64,000 bases of DNA from Megalopta genalis. Taxonomy: Eukaryota > Arthropoda > Insecta > Hymenoptera > Halictidae. Below the pieces are notes generated by a model. The model did not search any database, was not told where the DNA came from, and saw only the letters and a program-made list of their open reading frames with translations. Position 1 is the first letter of the stretch, and every line of letters starts with the position of its first letter. The position numbers were made by a program, and so were the translations under genes. This document shows positions 11,738 to 21,953 of this stretch, one piece after another. The stretch is taken from NCBI RefSeq assembly GCF_051020955.1, contig NC_135017.1, forward strand, positions 31,652,689-31,716,688, given 5' to 3'.

Positions 11738-11806
11738 TGTGCATTAACAACAGTTCTAACTTGCATAATGTTCCATCGATACTTTTGAATAAAAGATCGA
11801 TTATCA
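11738..11806 (+). repeat. Right member of a 70-bp direct repeat
   Basis: This is the partner of 10823-10898 in direct orientation. Its first base coincides with the truncation point of the MITE. Confidence 0.7.
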
Positions 11807-11809
11807 TTG

Positions 11810-12438
11810 CAAGATTTGTATTAACCTGTTTAAAAGGAATCTGCTTAAAAATTGTCTAAAATGATAATCGATTTTTTTTAAGAAAAATATTTAGAAATTT
11901 ATAAATATTTAAATATTTATTTTACTTTAAAAAATATTTAGAAATTCGTATCCAGAGTTTGCAGAGATCTATTATAAATCGATACCCCGAATTGCAAGTT
12001 TTCTTTAACTGAAAGTTAGAAATCCCCGGAAAGAGTTGACAAATATCGTACAACGTTGTTAAGAAAAATTGTTACGTTTGCCACACAGGTGCGTCTATAT
12101 TTCTTGAAATTTGTTAGTTATTGCTTTCAATGATCGTAAAATGTAACTCCATTCAGGACGAGCTTTTCCACTTGTGCCCGGTTTTTGTAATTACTGAACG
12201 CGGACGCGAGACTGGAACATTACAAAAAAATCTGAAATCAATGTTCTTGTTAAAATGCCCTGGATGCAGCGTTATCTACGGGAACTAATTTAATACAATG
12301 TGCTCGCGATAACTTGCAAATGAATTATTACCTCTCCGTATTATAGATGCAAGATAATCGTTTGTTGCAAGTTACATGAAAGTTACATAGTAGGATCGAA
12401 CGTGTTCAATTTTTATGCGGACGAATTTTTGCCATACT
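11810..12438. other. AT-rich DNA, nothing recognised
   Basis: No gene or clear repeat was seen. A small imperfect tandem of AATATTTAGAAATT(T/C) units lies near 11885-11950. Confidence 0.4.
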
Positions 12439-12602
12439 ATTAGTAGACCGTATATAATATAACAAAAAGAAAGTAAGTGAAATACAAAATTGTAAAGACT
12501 TCAGAAAAATTTGAGGATGTAAAAACATTTTCACTTAACTTATACTTCTTTCAATTAACTTAGACAATTTTTATTTTGTATATAGATCTGCAGCCTAGTT
12601 AA
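12439..12602. mobile_element. Diverged copy of the CTAGAC-GATCYGCAG MITE
   Basis: TTAGTAGACCGTATATAATA at the left and GTATATAGATCTGCAGCCTA at the right correspond to the ends of 8930-9126 and 54211-54405. This copy is more diverged. Confidence 0.4.
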
Positions 12603-12609
12603 ACAACTC

Positions 12610-13150
12610 CCTAGTTCCAAGAAACCATATCACGCCACATATCAATAACTTAACAATTTCAACGTTTCTTTTAACATAATAATCAATCAAGTTCTTAAAA
12701 CATATCAATTAAATCAGTGTTTTAATTGAAAAAAGGACATTGACGAAATTACTTTCAATTTTACTTTTGAATGGTCAGAAATTAGATTTTAAACAGAATT
12801 ATACAATTCTAAGTATTATACAATTCTTCAGTTTTAATAATACAAGCAATATTTGGCAGACGATTTGTATGGTGTAATAAGGGATGTACCCAGTAATACA
12901 ATATTGACGAAATGTTTCAATAAACGGAAGGCACGTTTAACGTTTACTAAAAAATCCTATTTTCGTGGAAGCAGTTTTCTTGTTTCTGAATATAACGGAC
13001 GTCGATCGATGCTGCGTAAACTGTAGCAATGGATATTTTATAATAAAATTTAATAAAAAGTTCTACAAATATACGATGATCCTAAACACAAATCCAGGAC
13101 AGTTCAGGTTCAAAATACTGCTATCTGCTATAGAGTAAACTATATATAGA
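12610..13150. other. AT-rich DNA, nothing recognised
   Basis: No gene or repeat pair was identified. Confidence 0.4.
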
Positions 13151-13151
13151 A

Positions 13152-13282
13152 TATAGTCCTCACGCAACAAAAAGGCGCCTCTGTGTTTACATTCCCCCTC
13201 TTACTAGCGGCCACACTGCCGCAACTAATAAGAGGGGGAATATGTAAACACAAAGGTGCCGTTTTGTTGCGTGAGGACTATA
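13152..13282. mobile_element. Short palindromic MITE (TATAGTCCTCACG ends)
   Basis: The two halves are inverted copies over about 55 bases. They start TATAGTCCTCACGCAACAAA and end CGTGAGGACTATA, separated by about 20 bases, so the whole 131 bp folds into one long hairpin. A second, longer copy lies at 63302-63482 with the same end plan. There is no coding capacity. The 67-codon frame across it (13183-13386) is accidental. Confidence 0.85.
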
Positions 13283-13535
13283 CACGAATTGAAACGGAGC
13301 ATTTTGTAATAAAATCTTGTGACATTACAAGATTATTGCCACTCAGTATGCTGCCATATATTACGAATTACTCTACAATGACGTAAAAATTGCCATTTTG
13401 GAGTTTGAAGGCGTCCTAGATAGGACTTTCTACAAACACGACTGATCAATCCCGAATTGGTTGTTAAGGTATTAAAGCGTTAAAAAATAAAGTATCCGAA
13501 TACTTTGTTTCTTGAAACACATACACGTATACATA
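13283..13535. other. Unassigned spacer
   Basis: Nothing recognised between two mobile elements. Confidence 0.4.
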
Positions 13536-13537
13536 TA

Positions 13538-14041
13538 CAGTGCGGGTCAAAAAGATAGCACACTTCAAAATTGATGTAAATTTTATTTCTTTAACATTAC
13601 AACCAAGGTTTTGCAAAATACCACTATAAATATACACAGGTGAAATAGAATTGAATTTCGCCAGTCCAAATAATTCGATTTAAGAAAAAAATAATTTTTA
13701 TGGAAATCCAGTGGGACAAAATGATAACACATTTAACAAAAAATTATGTATAGTACTAAATCAACGAATGATATTTAATGCTTAATATTTTGTGGCTTCT
13801 TCTTTACATTTATTAATAGCCATCATAAACTTTGGCAAAGATTTATAGAGTTTTTTAATAGTTTTTCTGCTCTAATTGCTTCAAGTCATCTTGAATACAT
13901 TTTTTTCATTCGGCAATGTTTTGATATTGTATACCATTTCCATATAGCTCGATCAAGATTTCCACAACAATTTTGGTTGTAATATTAAATAAATACAAAT
14001 TACGTTGATTTTAAAGTGTGCTACGTTTTCGTCCAGCACTG
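13538..14041. mobile_element. Tc1/mariner-type non-autonomous element with CAGTGC ends
   Basis: Left end CAGTGCGGGTCAAAAAGATA and the reverse complement of the right end (CAGTGCTGGACGAAAACGTA) match imperfectly and continue into AGCACACTT on both sides. TA flanks both ends (13536-13537 and 14042-14043). The 504-bp interior has no recognisable transposase, though its length and ends suit a deletion derivative of a Tc1-like element. Confidence 0.8.
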
Positions 14042-14142
14042 TATGCGTGCAGTACGACCTCGTTGTAGTAGTAGGTAAACAAAGCCTCGCCTCTAATGAG
14101 AAAATAAAATCACCGCAACTCGAAATCCTTTTTGACTTCGAA

Positions 14143-14580
14143 TTAGGTCTCGCCGATGCGTAATCTCAACCTTAATGGGATACACATCGCGGTTGAGACT
14201 AGCCGGTCAATTCGGGTCGACACCACATAAAGTAATTCCTCGTTTCGGAGAGAGGTTGCGAGCAGCTCACGTCCGATCCCTTTGTTTTTCATGTCGGGTG
14301 TGGTTACGTCGCGGGATAGTAGTTTAAGTTGCAGCCAATGATATCCGGTGCGACGCGCGACGTAGCCTCCTGTTCGTGATCCAATTGTCGACGACCGATC
14401 CATTAAGTCCGGCCGGCGGATCTCGTTCCACTGGAACGCAATCCGTGCTCGAAACGCGTACACGGAAGGTGTGAAAACGTTATTCTTCGAAGCTTTCACC
14501 GTTCGATTTACTGATTCGACTTTATGGAAATTTAGCGAGAAAGGAAATCCCGGATATTCATCTTCACGACCAGAAATCAT
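14143..14580 (-). CDS. Unassigned 145-codon ORF (doubtful)
   Basis: An uninterrupted minus-strand frame of 145 codons lies in a stretch much richer in G+C than its surroundings. I recognise no domain, signal peptide or membrane segment. The residues are mixed and basic, with several Arg-rich patches (for example RLRLR near the C-terminus). No splice or promoter signal was found that would favour it, and no paralogue occurs in the window. GC-rich DNA has few stop codons, so a frame of this length can arise by chance. It is listed only because it is the longest frame not explained by a repeat. Confidence 0.15.
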   Translation of the reverse strand: MISGREDEYPGFPFSLNFHKVESVNRTVKASKNNVFTPSVYAFRARIAFQWNEIRRPDLMDRSSTIGSRTGGYVARRTGYHWLQLKLLSRDVTTPDMKNKGIGRELLATSLRNEELLYVVSTRIDRLVSTAMCIPLRLRLRIGET

Positions 14581-14654
14581 TCTTCCTTACACTATGCGCG
14601 GTATTTCACGGTCTTAGGGACGAGCGTGTCACAAATCATTTTATCGCGAAACTA

Positions 14655-15046
14655 CACTGGGTGGACCACGCAACCTGATCAGCTTCATTTATTCTGTTTC
14701 TAGTGATTCGATTGAAAACATTTTCAGCTAAAATAACGTGGTTTAAGGAGAGCTTTAAGATGATTGTACCAAATTTTTTTGTCAATCCTTTCGTTCCGGA
14801 GTTATCAAGGTTTTTTTATAGGTAAACTTTCTTTGTTTCCATTCTGAAAAAAACTATATGTTATCGTGCTTGCCGAATTTGTCTCAGCATCCCCCATATG
14901 GTAGATACAAAAAAAACTGTAGGTCAACCTATAAAATACTGACCTTGACAGCTCCGGGGGAACAAAAGGGTTAACAACAAATTTGGTACAATCATCTTAG
15001 AGCTCTTCTTAAACTTTCCTTTTAGCTGAAAAAGTGGTCCAACTTG
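14655..15046. mobile_element. TACAGGGTGG-type long-TIR MITE, copy 1 (deleted near right end)
   Basis: CACTGGGTGGACCACGCAAC starts an inverted-repeat element whose arms contain TTTAAGGAGAGCTTTAAGAT and its inverse. Flanks are TA. Better copies are 52873-53301 and 57170-57537. About 45 bases next to the right end (the CTGATCAGCTT..TTCTGT part of the arm) are missing in this copy. Confidence 0.7.
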
Positions 15047-15049
15047 TAT

Positions 15050-15630
15050 AATTCCCAATCAGAGAAATTCACGCTGCAATCGGTTTTCCATAAAGCTTCG
15101 TTTTATAAAAAAAACTGATATTGCTACAGTTTTGGTGATTGTTATTTTCACAGCACAATGGAAAGGAAACGAAATTCTGTCCAATAGAAATATTCCACTG
15201 TGCCCACTAAAGTTTTAATCATTTTTCTGTGGGTTTCCGTTTTACATTTATATATTTCTTTTTATTTTCAGGCATTTTACTTGTGGTTCGTAAGTCGATT
15301 TATATGACTTTCCATTCACCGTGCAGATTTACTTTAGGATTGTATTCGTATGAATTCGTATGAATATAGTCATGGTTAAATTCTTCGTGGTAGTAGAAAT
15401 ATAATAATTAAACTACGAGTCGATTTCATGAAAGGCAGGATTGCACAAAAGAATATTTTTAATAAAAGATATCTACGTGTTCATTAATTTTCGTACAATA
15501 TATGCGCACGATATCAATTTTATTATCCTTCGAATTTTACTACAATGGATTCGTAAATGCGCAAGGTCTGTGTCGTGCTTAATTAAAACAAACGATTAAA
15601 TCACATATTCAAAAGAATTATTGGAATGTA
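15050..15630. other. Unassigned AT-rich DNA
   Basis: No gene was recognised. Confidence 0.35.
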
Positions 15631-15782
15631 GAGCAAAATTCTCCCTAATTGACGTTCAGATTCTACACCAAAATGGACAATTTGGGAAGAGAAGATTTTA
15701 TAATTACCGATTGTCAACAACCTCTTCCCAATTTGTCCACTTTTTTGCAGAATCTGATCGTCAATTAGCGACAATTTACTGT
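15631..15782. mobile_element. CAGTAAATTCTCC hairpin MITE, copy a (shortened)
   Basis: AAATTCTCCCTAATTGACG at the left pairs with the inverted right end (AATTTACTGT). The internal GGACAATTTGGGAAGAG arm is present, but the ATTATTCGAGCC stem seen in other copies is deleted. TA precedes the left end. Confidence 0.75.
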
Positions 15783-15900
15783 CTTAATTTATAGGGCGAT
15801 CCAACAAGATTTCTTACTTAAAACAATCGAAAATCGTTTCTTCTACAGAAAAATGTTTCGAACGAAAGTTGTAGGCTATGAAACGAGTTATATGTTGATC
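15783..15900 (-). mobile_element. Isolated mariner-type end
   Basis: The phrase AAAAATGTTTCGAACGAAAG is shared with subterminal parts of the mariner-type elements at 28180 and 39430. It is probably an old solo end. Confidence 0.3.
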
Positions 15901-16048
15901 AAATTCATTTTTTCCTGTATTGCTTTTCTATCGCTTTGAATTTTTAATCATAGTGTATAAAATTTGACTCTACTATTAGAGCAGTATGCAAATCTAAGTA
16001 AAAATCTGTATAACAATATCGATCCAAAATCCAATGTTATATCCAATA

Positions 16049-16267
16049 TAATAAATTCTCCTCAATTTTCCTTCAGCTTATAAACAAAAATGGACAATTT
16101 GGGAAGAGGAGATACGATTATTCGAGCCTCGTGTTTTATCTGTTATAGCTGCCAACTGTCAACAATTATACAAACGAGGTGTAAGGCTCGAATAATCGTA
16201 TCTCCTCTTCCCAAATTGTCCCAAATTTTTGTTTACAAGCTGATGGAAAATTAGGAAGAATTTACTG
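16049..16267. mobile_element. CAGTAAATTCTCC hairpin MITE, copy b
   Basis: This is a full-length copy. Inverted ends (AAATTCTCCTCAATTTTCC and its inverse) enclose a stem of about 95 bp containing GGACAATTTGGGAAGAGGAG and ATACGATTATTCGAGCCTCG, with their inverse on the right side. TA-like flank on the left. It is non-coding. Confidence 0.85.
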
Positions 16268-16599
16268 TTCACGTTGATTAACTTAATAGGTGTCATTTTA
16301 AGCATCTTTTGCATTGAATATAAGTTAATTACTATCTTGGTACAGTATTGGATTTTTTACCCATGATTCCTTGTAGTTTTTTGCTTATATTTGTATACTC
16401 TTTACAGAACTAGAGTTTAAATTTGTTACATCATGATTCAGAAATTTGAAATAACATTCAAATCGCGATAAAAAGATAATACAGAAATAAATAAATTATA
16501 TCAACGTATACCACATGCCGTACCCAACAACAGTTTGTTTGCAACAGTTCTCTATAAAAGAAACAGTTTTAGAGTAATTTAGACACAGAGTTGGGCATT

Positions 16600-17040
16600 C
16601 ATCAATTACATTTTGATGATTACTGTAAGTGATACTGAAAATGATCATAATACTCATAATCACTAGTCGTGTAATCATCATAGCGAGTGATCTAGCAATC
16701 TTGCACAACGTTTGTAATCTGCAATCATTAATCAAAAATCTGTCATTATTTGAATGATTGCCGTATTCCCCTTATACTGTACTTGCATAAATAAGTATGT
16801 AATTCGTTCTACGTTTTAAAACAATATTAATAAATACGTATTCTTTATCGTTATTTTAAGTAAATTACTGATTCGATCATTAACAAAAGTATATAATCAT
16901 GTCGTGATTAATGATTATTGAATTAGTCGTGACCCTTAATGGCAATGATCTTGATTACCCCTATTAACCATTAATCAATCATTACTGATTATTTAATAAT
17001 CGGTAATCATGATTATTAACTCGACTTTACATTAATCACA
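16600..17040. repeat. TGATTA-rich low-complexity DNA
   Basis: TGATTA, ATAATCAT and their complements recur many times without strict period. There is no gene here. Confidence 0.5.
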
Positions 17041-17102
17041 ATCTTTGCAATGCCATATTCTCTGATTTGTCAGCGCTAAATTTTTTTGTGGGGACATATT
17101 AA

Positions 17103-17309
17103 CACTAAACCTACCGCGGTCAAAATAACCGTTCCCTTATTTTGCAATTCTGCAAACTGTAGAGACTCTTTCATGGAAAATGCTTGAATAAATTACATTA
17201 TTGGAGCAAGTTTTATAATAAAAACTTTACAAAATCTAAATAAATTCGGTCTTCTCTCTCGTATGAAGCAATGCACTCCAGGTACTATTACTGCTTGGTA
17301 GATTTAGTG
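17103..17309. mobile_element. TTAA-flanked MITE (piggyBac-like target), CACTAAACC ends
   Basis: CACTAAACCTACC at the left and GGTAGATTTAGTG at the right are inverted copies, each bordered by TTAA (17099-17102 and 17310-17313). A perfect TTAA duplication is typical of piggyBac-type transposition. It is 207 bp long and non-coding. Confidence 0.8.
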
Positions 17310-17319
17310 TTAAAGATAT

Positions 17320-18950
17320 TGTTTACACTACTCCGTCATGAAATTTAGACAACTTGCAAACTAAAATAAAAAAGCGTGTGCGCCCATATCTGGTGACAGA
17401 AACTACCGGGAGTGTGGTTAGCAGAACTCAGAAATGCATTCTTGCTAATGGAAGTCACATTTAACACGATGTGTAGTCTTATCGCTATACGTACTAATAA
17501 ATATGACATTAAGTTTATATCTTTTATTCCTGCCCTTGTATGACCCTGAAGAATTCATCTTAATGCAAATATTCATATAACGTGAAAAAATATGTAGCCT
17601 TCCACTTAAAGAAATGAAGGTCGCCATTGTTTCTCGAAAAATATAAAAAATATAAAAAATTGAGTTACACTATCATGTCGCCAGCAAAATATAGTGTAAC
17701 TTCCTCCTCTTCCATTTTTTCTAATGTTTACTGTTTACAAAAAAAAATCGCTGGCACAAATTATCGGGAAGACCTTGTATATTTGAAATTTTCGATCTAA
17801 ATTTAAATAACATGCACTTACATCTAAATCGTTCGGTATCGAATAAGCAATATTTTGCGACGATTTTACGACGGTGAGATCGTTCGTTTAATTTTTTGCG
17901 CTTGCAGATACAAGAACTCGAACCAAAGAGAGCAGTGAAGTAAAATAGCAAACAATCGATCGCGTTTCAGCCGCTACGGTCGAGAATATATTACGCGGAT
18001 CGTTTGCTCCCGAGCTTGCGTTCAGTTTCAACGTTCACGAAGCGGAAGGTCTAGGATTATTTAACTATTCATTGGTTTACTTAAAAATTTGCAGAGAACA
18101 TGTTCCGGACCGGTGTTCGACTAGCCGTTTGCGCCGTGAAATTCGTGGGTCTATCGAAATTTTAAAGCGCAAAGAAATTGTTAGCGCGCGCAACGATTCG
18201 TGAATAAAGCAGGAACCTGAAACGTTGGCATCGAGAGCTGCGAGCGACGTTAACAGAAACGAAGCCATTCGATCAGAAAAACGAGCACCGTTGGTGAATT
18301 TCATGCAACTTCGGAATTCTTCAAGATCCATATTTCAATTTTCACCGAGAATCAAGGCAAACTTTTCTATTAAAGTTAGCTTCCACCAGACCTATGATTC
18401 CACCGCTTCAACAATTCTATACTTTTACTTGCGAAACAAAGATGGCGATCAACGCTGCTTGTTTCGATTCAAATGCGACCACTGAATTTTAAATATGTAG
18501 ATATATGTATATATCTTTCGCCTGATGGTTTCATTACATACTTTTTCTCTGATAAATAAAAGCTGTATAATTTCGATAATTCAATCTTGTTGTTCCGTTC
18601 GTTATTAGTGACTATTTAACCCGATAAACAAAATAATATCTTATATTTTGTGTTGAAAGCGATAAAATGGTACATGAGCAATTTTGAATTAGGTCTTAGT
18701 GACAGATATAGTTTTATTTATGTAAACTGGTTTAACAAATTTAAATAAAAATAAATACTTATCTATCGATGGTAAATTGAAGAAAATAAAAATTGTACTG
18801 AATGTTCGTTTATAATCGAGACAGTGGTATGATGCATTTGATTTAGAAATATATTTATTATAATTTGAACACGTCATATTGGTCTTAATATCGTTCATCA
18901 CTTGCCAAAATTTACATTGATCATTTTATTGGTGAATACTATAACTGTAT
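17320..18950. other. Unassigned region with a GC-richer block at 17860-18480
   Basis: A small hairpin (AGTTACACTAT / ATAGTGTAACT, 17663-17701) is visible. The GC-richer block is open on both strands for 84-86 codons (18077-18331 - and 18225-18485 +), but neither translation shows a known motif. It could hold a host exon or regulatory DNA. The sequence does not settle it. Confidence 0.3.
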
Positions 18951-18980
18951 ATTTCGAGCTTCTGCCGATCGATGTTATAT
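18951..18980 (+). repeat. 30-bp direct duplication, left copy
   Basis: The 30 bases beginning ATTTCGAGCTTCTGCC and ending GTTATAT abut the left end of the GAGCCG element. They recur without a mismatch at 20143-20172, directly abutting its right end. Confidence 0.95.
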
Positions 18981-20142
18981 GAGCCGTTTATTTTGAAAGT
19001 GGCATAAGTCACTTTGTTTTGAAGTCGATATATTTAAAGGTTTGCGTTTTAACACGTTTAAAAATATGGATGCTAACTTTCGAGAACATTTACTTGTATT
19101 TGTTATCTCAGGACGCTGATATTTTTCTCAGTATAAATAATTTCGTACAAACATTAAAAAAATCACCACTTTTCATTACGGTAAAGTGACTTAAGCCACT
19201 TTCAAAATAAATAGTTTAGAAAAATGACTGACATATATTAATTTTGTCCGACGTATTTTACTGAAGTGATGTTTTGAAAGGACATTGATTTACTAAAATT
19301 GTTGAATAAATTACATATATAATAATAATTTATACCATGAACATATTTAATATAAAGGTTTGATTTAAGTATTTTTTATTTTAATGTTCATGAAATACAA
19401 AAATAATTAGTACATTTTGAAACATAAGTATAAGTAATTTATATGAAAATACATCAGTTCAATTTAATTTTCGTCATCAATAGGAGTAATTAAGTCCTCG
19501 GAGATCGTGTTTTTTTCTCAAATTTTTAAAATAACTGTGGTATATTGGGGATATATAATTAAGCAAGTTCATCATGTCTTTGTATTTTGTTGAAGAAACA
19601 GGACGAGATCCAGCGTATAACGGATCCATTTCTATTTGTGAATAACGCCTAGGTCTTCCTCTTTTTGGTGACAAATCCAAAGTTAGAAATTCATCTTTTT
19701 CATCTAAAGTTAGTTTATAAAACATTTTATAGCCATCTGCTGGCGGGTCTGGAGGTAGTCGCCACATCACTATAATATAATTTACAAAACTGCACTATTC
19801 CTTCGCACTTATAAAAATAAGTGCAGTGATCACAACTTTTTTAAAAATACTGAAAATAATTCAAAACAATACTTCACACACACTCATCACACGTTTCTAT
19901 TTCTTTTACACTAAGCCCCGCAATTAATTTCCTGAGTACAGCGACTTACGCTACTTTCAAAATAAACATGTTTGTCATACCGTTAATTAGTAAAACTTCT
20001 CTCGAACAAATCTCAATAGTTCTCAACTTGTTGATTGCAAACTTTTTAAAAATGAAACCATACCGTTCAATTGTAATTAGTGTTACCATTAACTCGATTT
20101 TTTTGAAAAAGTGACTTATGCCACTTTCAAAATAAACGGCTC
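18981..20142 (-). mobile_element. GAGCCG element, long copy with ORF
   Basis: The ends GAGCCGTTTATTTTGAAAGT and the inverse at 20111-20142 are near-perfect inverted repeats of about 36 bp. The first 236 bases equal a complete copy of the family's short form (49461-49716 and 63563-63798) in reverse orientation, with a degenerate inner end (AAATAAATAG near 19205). The last 95 bases match the right part of 42478-42619. A further end-like motif (CTACTTTCAAAATAAACATG) lies near 19951. Between them is a 97-codon frame on the minus strand. The short copies carry 4-bp AATT or ATAT duplications. This copy has an exact 30-bp duplication instead. Four-base target duplications and an ORF of this kind would suit a Sola-like element, but that is a guess. 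Confidence 0.8.
19477..19770 (-). CDS. 97-residue protein encoded by the GAGCCG element
   Basis: The frame is complete, starting with two ATG codons and ending at a stop, and sits wholly inside the transposable element. The product is basic. A Pro-rich start (RLPPDPPADGY) is followed by a KRGRPRRYS patch near residues 36-44 and a C-terminal half with PVSSTKYKDMMNLLNYI then YHSYFKNL. There is no signal peptide or membrane segment, and no catalytic DDE pattern fits in this length. The C-terminal half reminds me of tails of larger proteins encoded by insect DNA transposons, so it may be a truncated transposase C-terminus or a small DNA-binding accessory protein. This rests on recollection only. 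About 180 bases of AT-rich leader separate it from the nearest end-like repeat. Intactness within an otherwise decayed landscape suggests the element is young. Confidence 0.45.
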   Translation of the reverse strand: MMWRLPPDPPADGYKMFYKLTLDEKDEFLTLDLSPKRGRPRRYSQIEMDPLYAGSRPVSSTKYKDMMNLLNYISPIYHSYFKNLRKKHDLRGLNYSY

Positions 20143-20172
20143 ATTTCGAGCTTCTGCCGATCGATGTTATAT
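20143..20172 (+). repeat. 30-bp direct duplication, right copy
   Basis: Exact copy of 18951-18980, starting at the base after the element's last CTC. Confidence 0.95.
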
Positions 20173-20369
20173 GTATATTGCCTTCAAAGTATGTACGGTG
20201 TAATAAGAAACCTTCCCAATTCGTCCGAAAATAATCGTCTTTTTGTTAGTTTATTAGTATTCCACTAAGGCTTTAGTGATATCCAAAGGACAAACGCATT
20301 ATACTCAAACGCATCAAGCATACTATAAAAACTAGTGGTGCACCTAAAGGAATTTGTAAAATTGGAATG

Positions 20370-20886
20370 CAACTTTGGTTGATGTTTCCCATATTACAAG
20401 TGCATTCTAAGTTTTCAAAGTTCTTCAAATTCATTAACAAATTAAGGTAACAAATTATATTTGGTTATAAACGTTGCAACAACAAAAAAGTCATAAAATC
20501 ATAAAATTGTATAATACGGGGATATAAAACGATATCGATCATAAATAAATAATAATTTAAAAAATGTCAACCTTCTTGAATGTTGAACAACAGAAGTATC
20601 AAACTAGTAATAAAATTTTTTTTTAATTTATTTTTATAACTTTTTAACTTTATTTTATAAGGCGTTCGAATACATATGTGGTATAAAAATTCGATGCTAT
20701 CTTGTATTTTTTAAATGTTGAGGTCACAACGTTTTATACTAAATAGAAAGTTTTTTGTATTTTCACATTCATATACTCTGCTCTAATATACCATAAAGGA
20801 TTTTTTCCCTACGATGTATATTTATTTAAATATATAGCGTAGAAGTCGAAGTTATACCAGTGTTCAGATAGTTTCGTGCATGAGTG
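20370..20886 (-). mobile_element. TACACTCA-end element, copy 1
   Basis: Reading the minus strand from 20888, the sequence TACACTCATGCACGAAAC and the following 500 bases match 29312-29770 (for example GGTATAACTT..GACTTCTACGC). It is the terminal half of a larger element and has no ORF. TA borders the end. Confidence 0.6.
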
Positions 20887-20974
20887 TACATAACGGTTCA
20901 CTGTATAAATCAATAAACATGAAATCTGTCACTGCGACTAAGTAAGTGTTCTACTATCCGAATATTTGTGTCAC

Positions 20975-21100
20975 TCTGTTTAACCCGGATAATCGTGGTT
21001 GCGCTGTAATATGATATGCATGATATTCATATGTATACAGTAGTACCTCGATTATCCGTGATCTCGGTTATCCAGCTGTTTACTGACGTCAACTGTTTGT
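20975..21100. mobile_element. Two pogo/Tigger-like ends, back to back (weak)
   Basis: CAGTAGTACCTCGATTATCC at about 21039 resembles the terminal repeat of pogo-type elements. A related phrase in the opposite orientation (GGATAATCGTGGTTGCGCTG) ends near 21009. No transposase is nearby. Confidence 0.3.
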
Positions 21101-21109
21101 ATTAGCGTT

Positions 21110-21371
21110 TATATACAGGGAAGGGCACTTAAATGAGGACACCTAAATATCTCCCTTATTTACGACGCTATGAAGAAACTCTTCGGAATAAGGTTGCACT
21201 GTTTGTAGGAGCACGTATAACGATAGTAGCATTGATACTTTCCCAAGGTGATCTTTTTATGAGAATTTGAGGTTCTCGCCGTTATCTTTAAAATTATATC
21301 ACTTATTTCTATCGTTATATAAAGACTATATAAAAGAGATTTACTGCTTCAACTTTATTCACAGTCAAATA
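21110..21371. other. Unassigned
   Basis: No recognised feature. Confidence 0.35.
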
Positions 21372-21596
21372 CAATAAATTCTTCCAAATTGTTTCTCGGC
21401 TTGAAAACAAAAATAAACAATTTCGGAAGAGGAGATATGATTATTCGAGTCTCGCAGCCTGTTTCTATAGTTGCCGATTATCAATAACTATAAAAACAAG
21501 TCGCGAGGCCCAAATAATCGTATCTCCTCTTCCCAAGTTGCCCGTTTTTGTTTACAAGCTGAGAGACAACTTGGGAGAATTTAGTGTAATAATTTT
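21372..21596. mobile_element. CAGTAAATTCTCC hairpin MITE, copy c
   Basis: Full-length copy with TA on both sides (21370-21371 and 21597-21598). The stem containing TATGATTATTCGAGTCTCGC and its inverse is present with several substitutions. Confidence 0.85.
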
Positions 21597-21607
21597 GTAG
21601 CTGCCTT

Positions 21608-21608
<1 letters not shown>

Positions 21609-21649
<41 letters not shown>
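21609..21649. repeat. (GA)n microsatellite
   Basis: A GA tract of about 20 units with one AA interruption. The minus-strand frame 21481-21795 owes its leucine-serine run to this tract. Confidence 0.95.
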
Positions 21650-21652
<3 letters not shown>

Positions 21653-21797
21653 TCCTTAACGTTAAAGATGTTATTTACATGATTGCTAATGTGTCGAACA
21701 AGATTCGAGAGCAAACTATCATGAAGTCGTGATACAAACTTTACGAGTTTGAAATTGTTGATCCAGAACACATACGCATACAACGATAGCAGCAACG

Positions 21798-21953
21798 ACG
21801 GCGAAATTTTGCGATTAATTCAGACTGCAAGAATGGCTAACTGATACGAACGTACAGATAACCGATACGGATGTAAGCATCGTTTGTCAAAACGTATCCG
21901 ACGATGTAGATGTTAATGAAAGAATTTACCCTAACGAAGGTACTTCGATTCTA
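21798..21953 (+). repeat. Repeated segment, occupied copy, left part
   Basis: Almost identical to 10926-11090. The match breaks at the TA (21952-21953) where the compound mariner starts and resumes at 23566. Confidence 0.85.
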
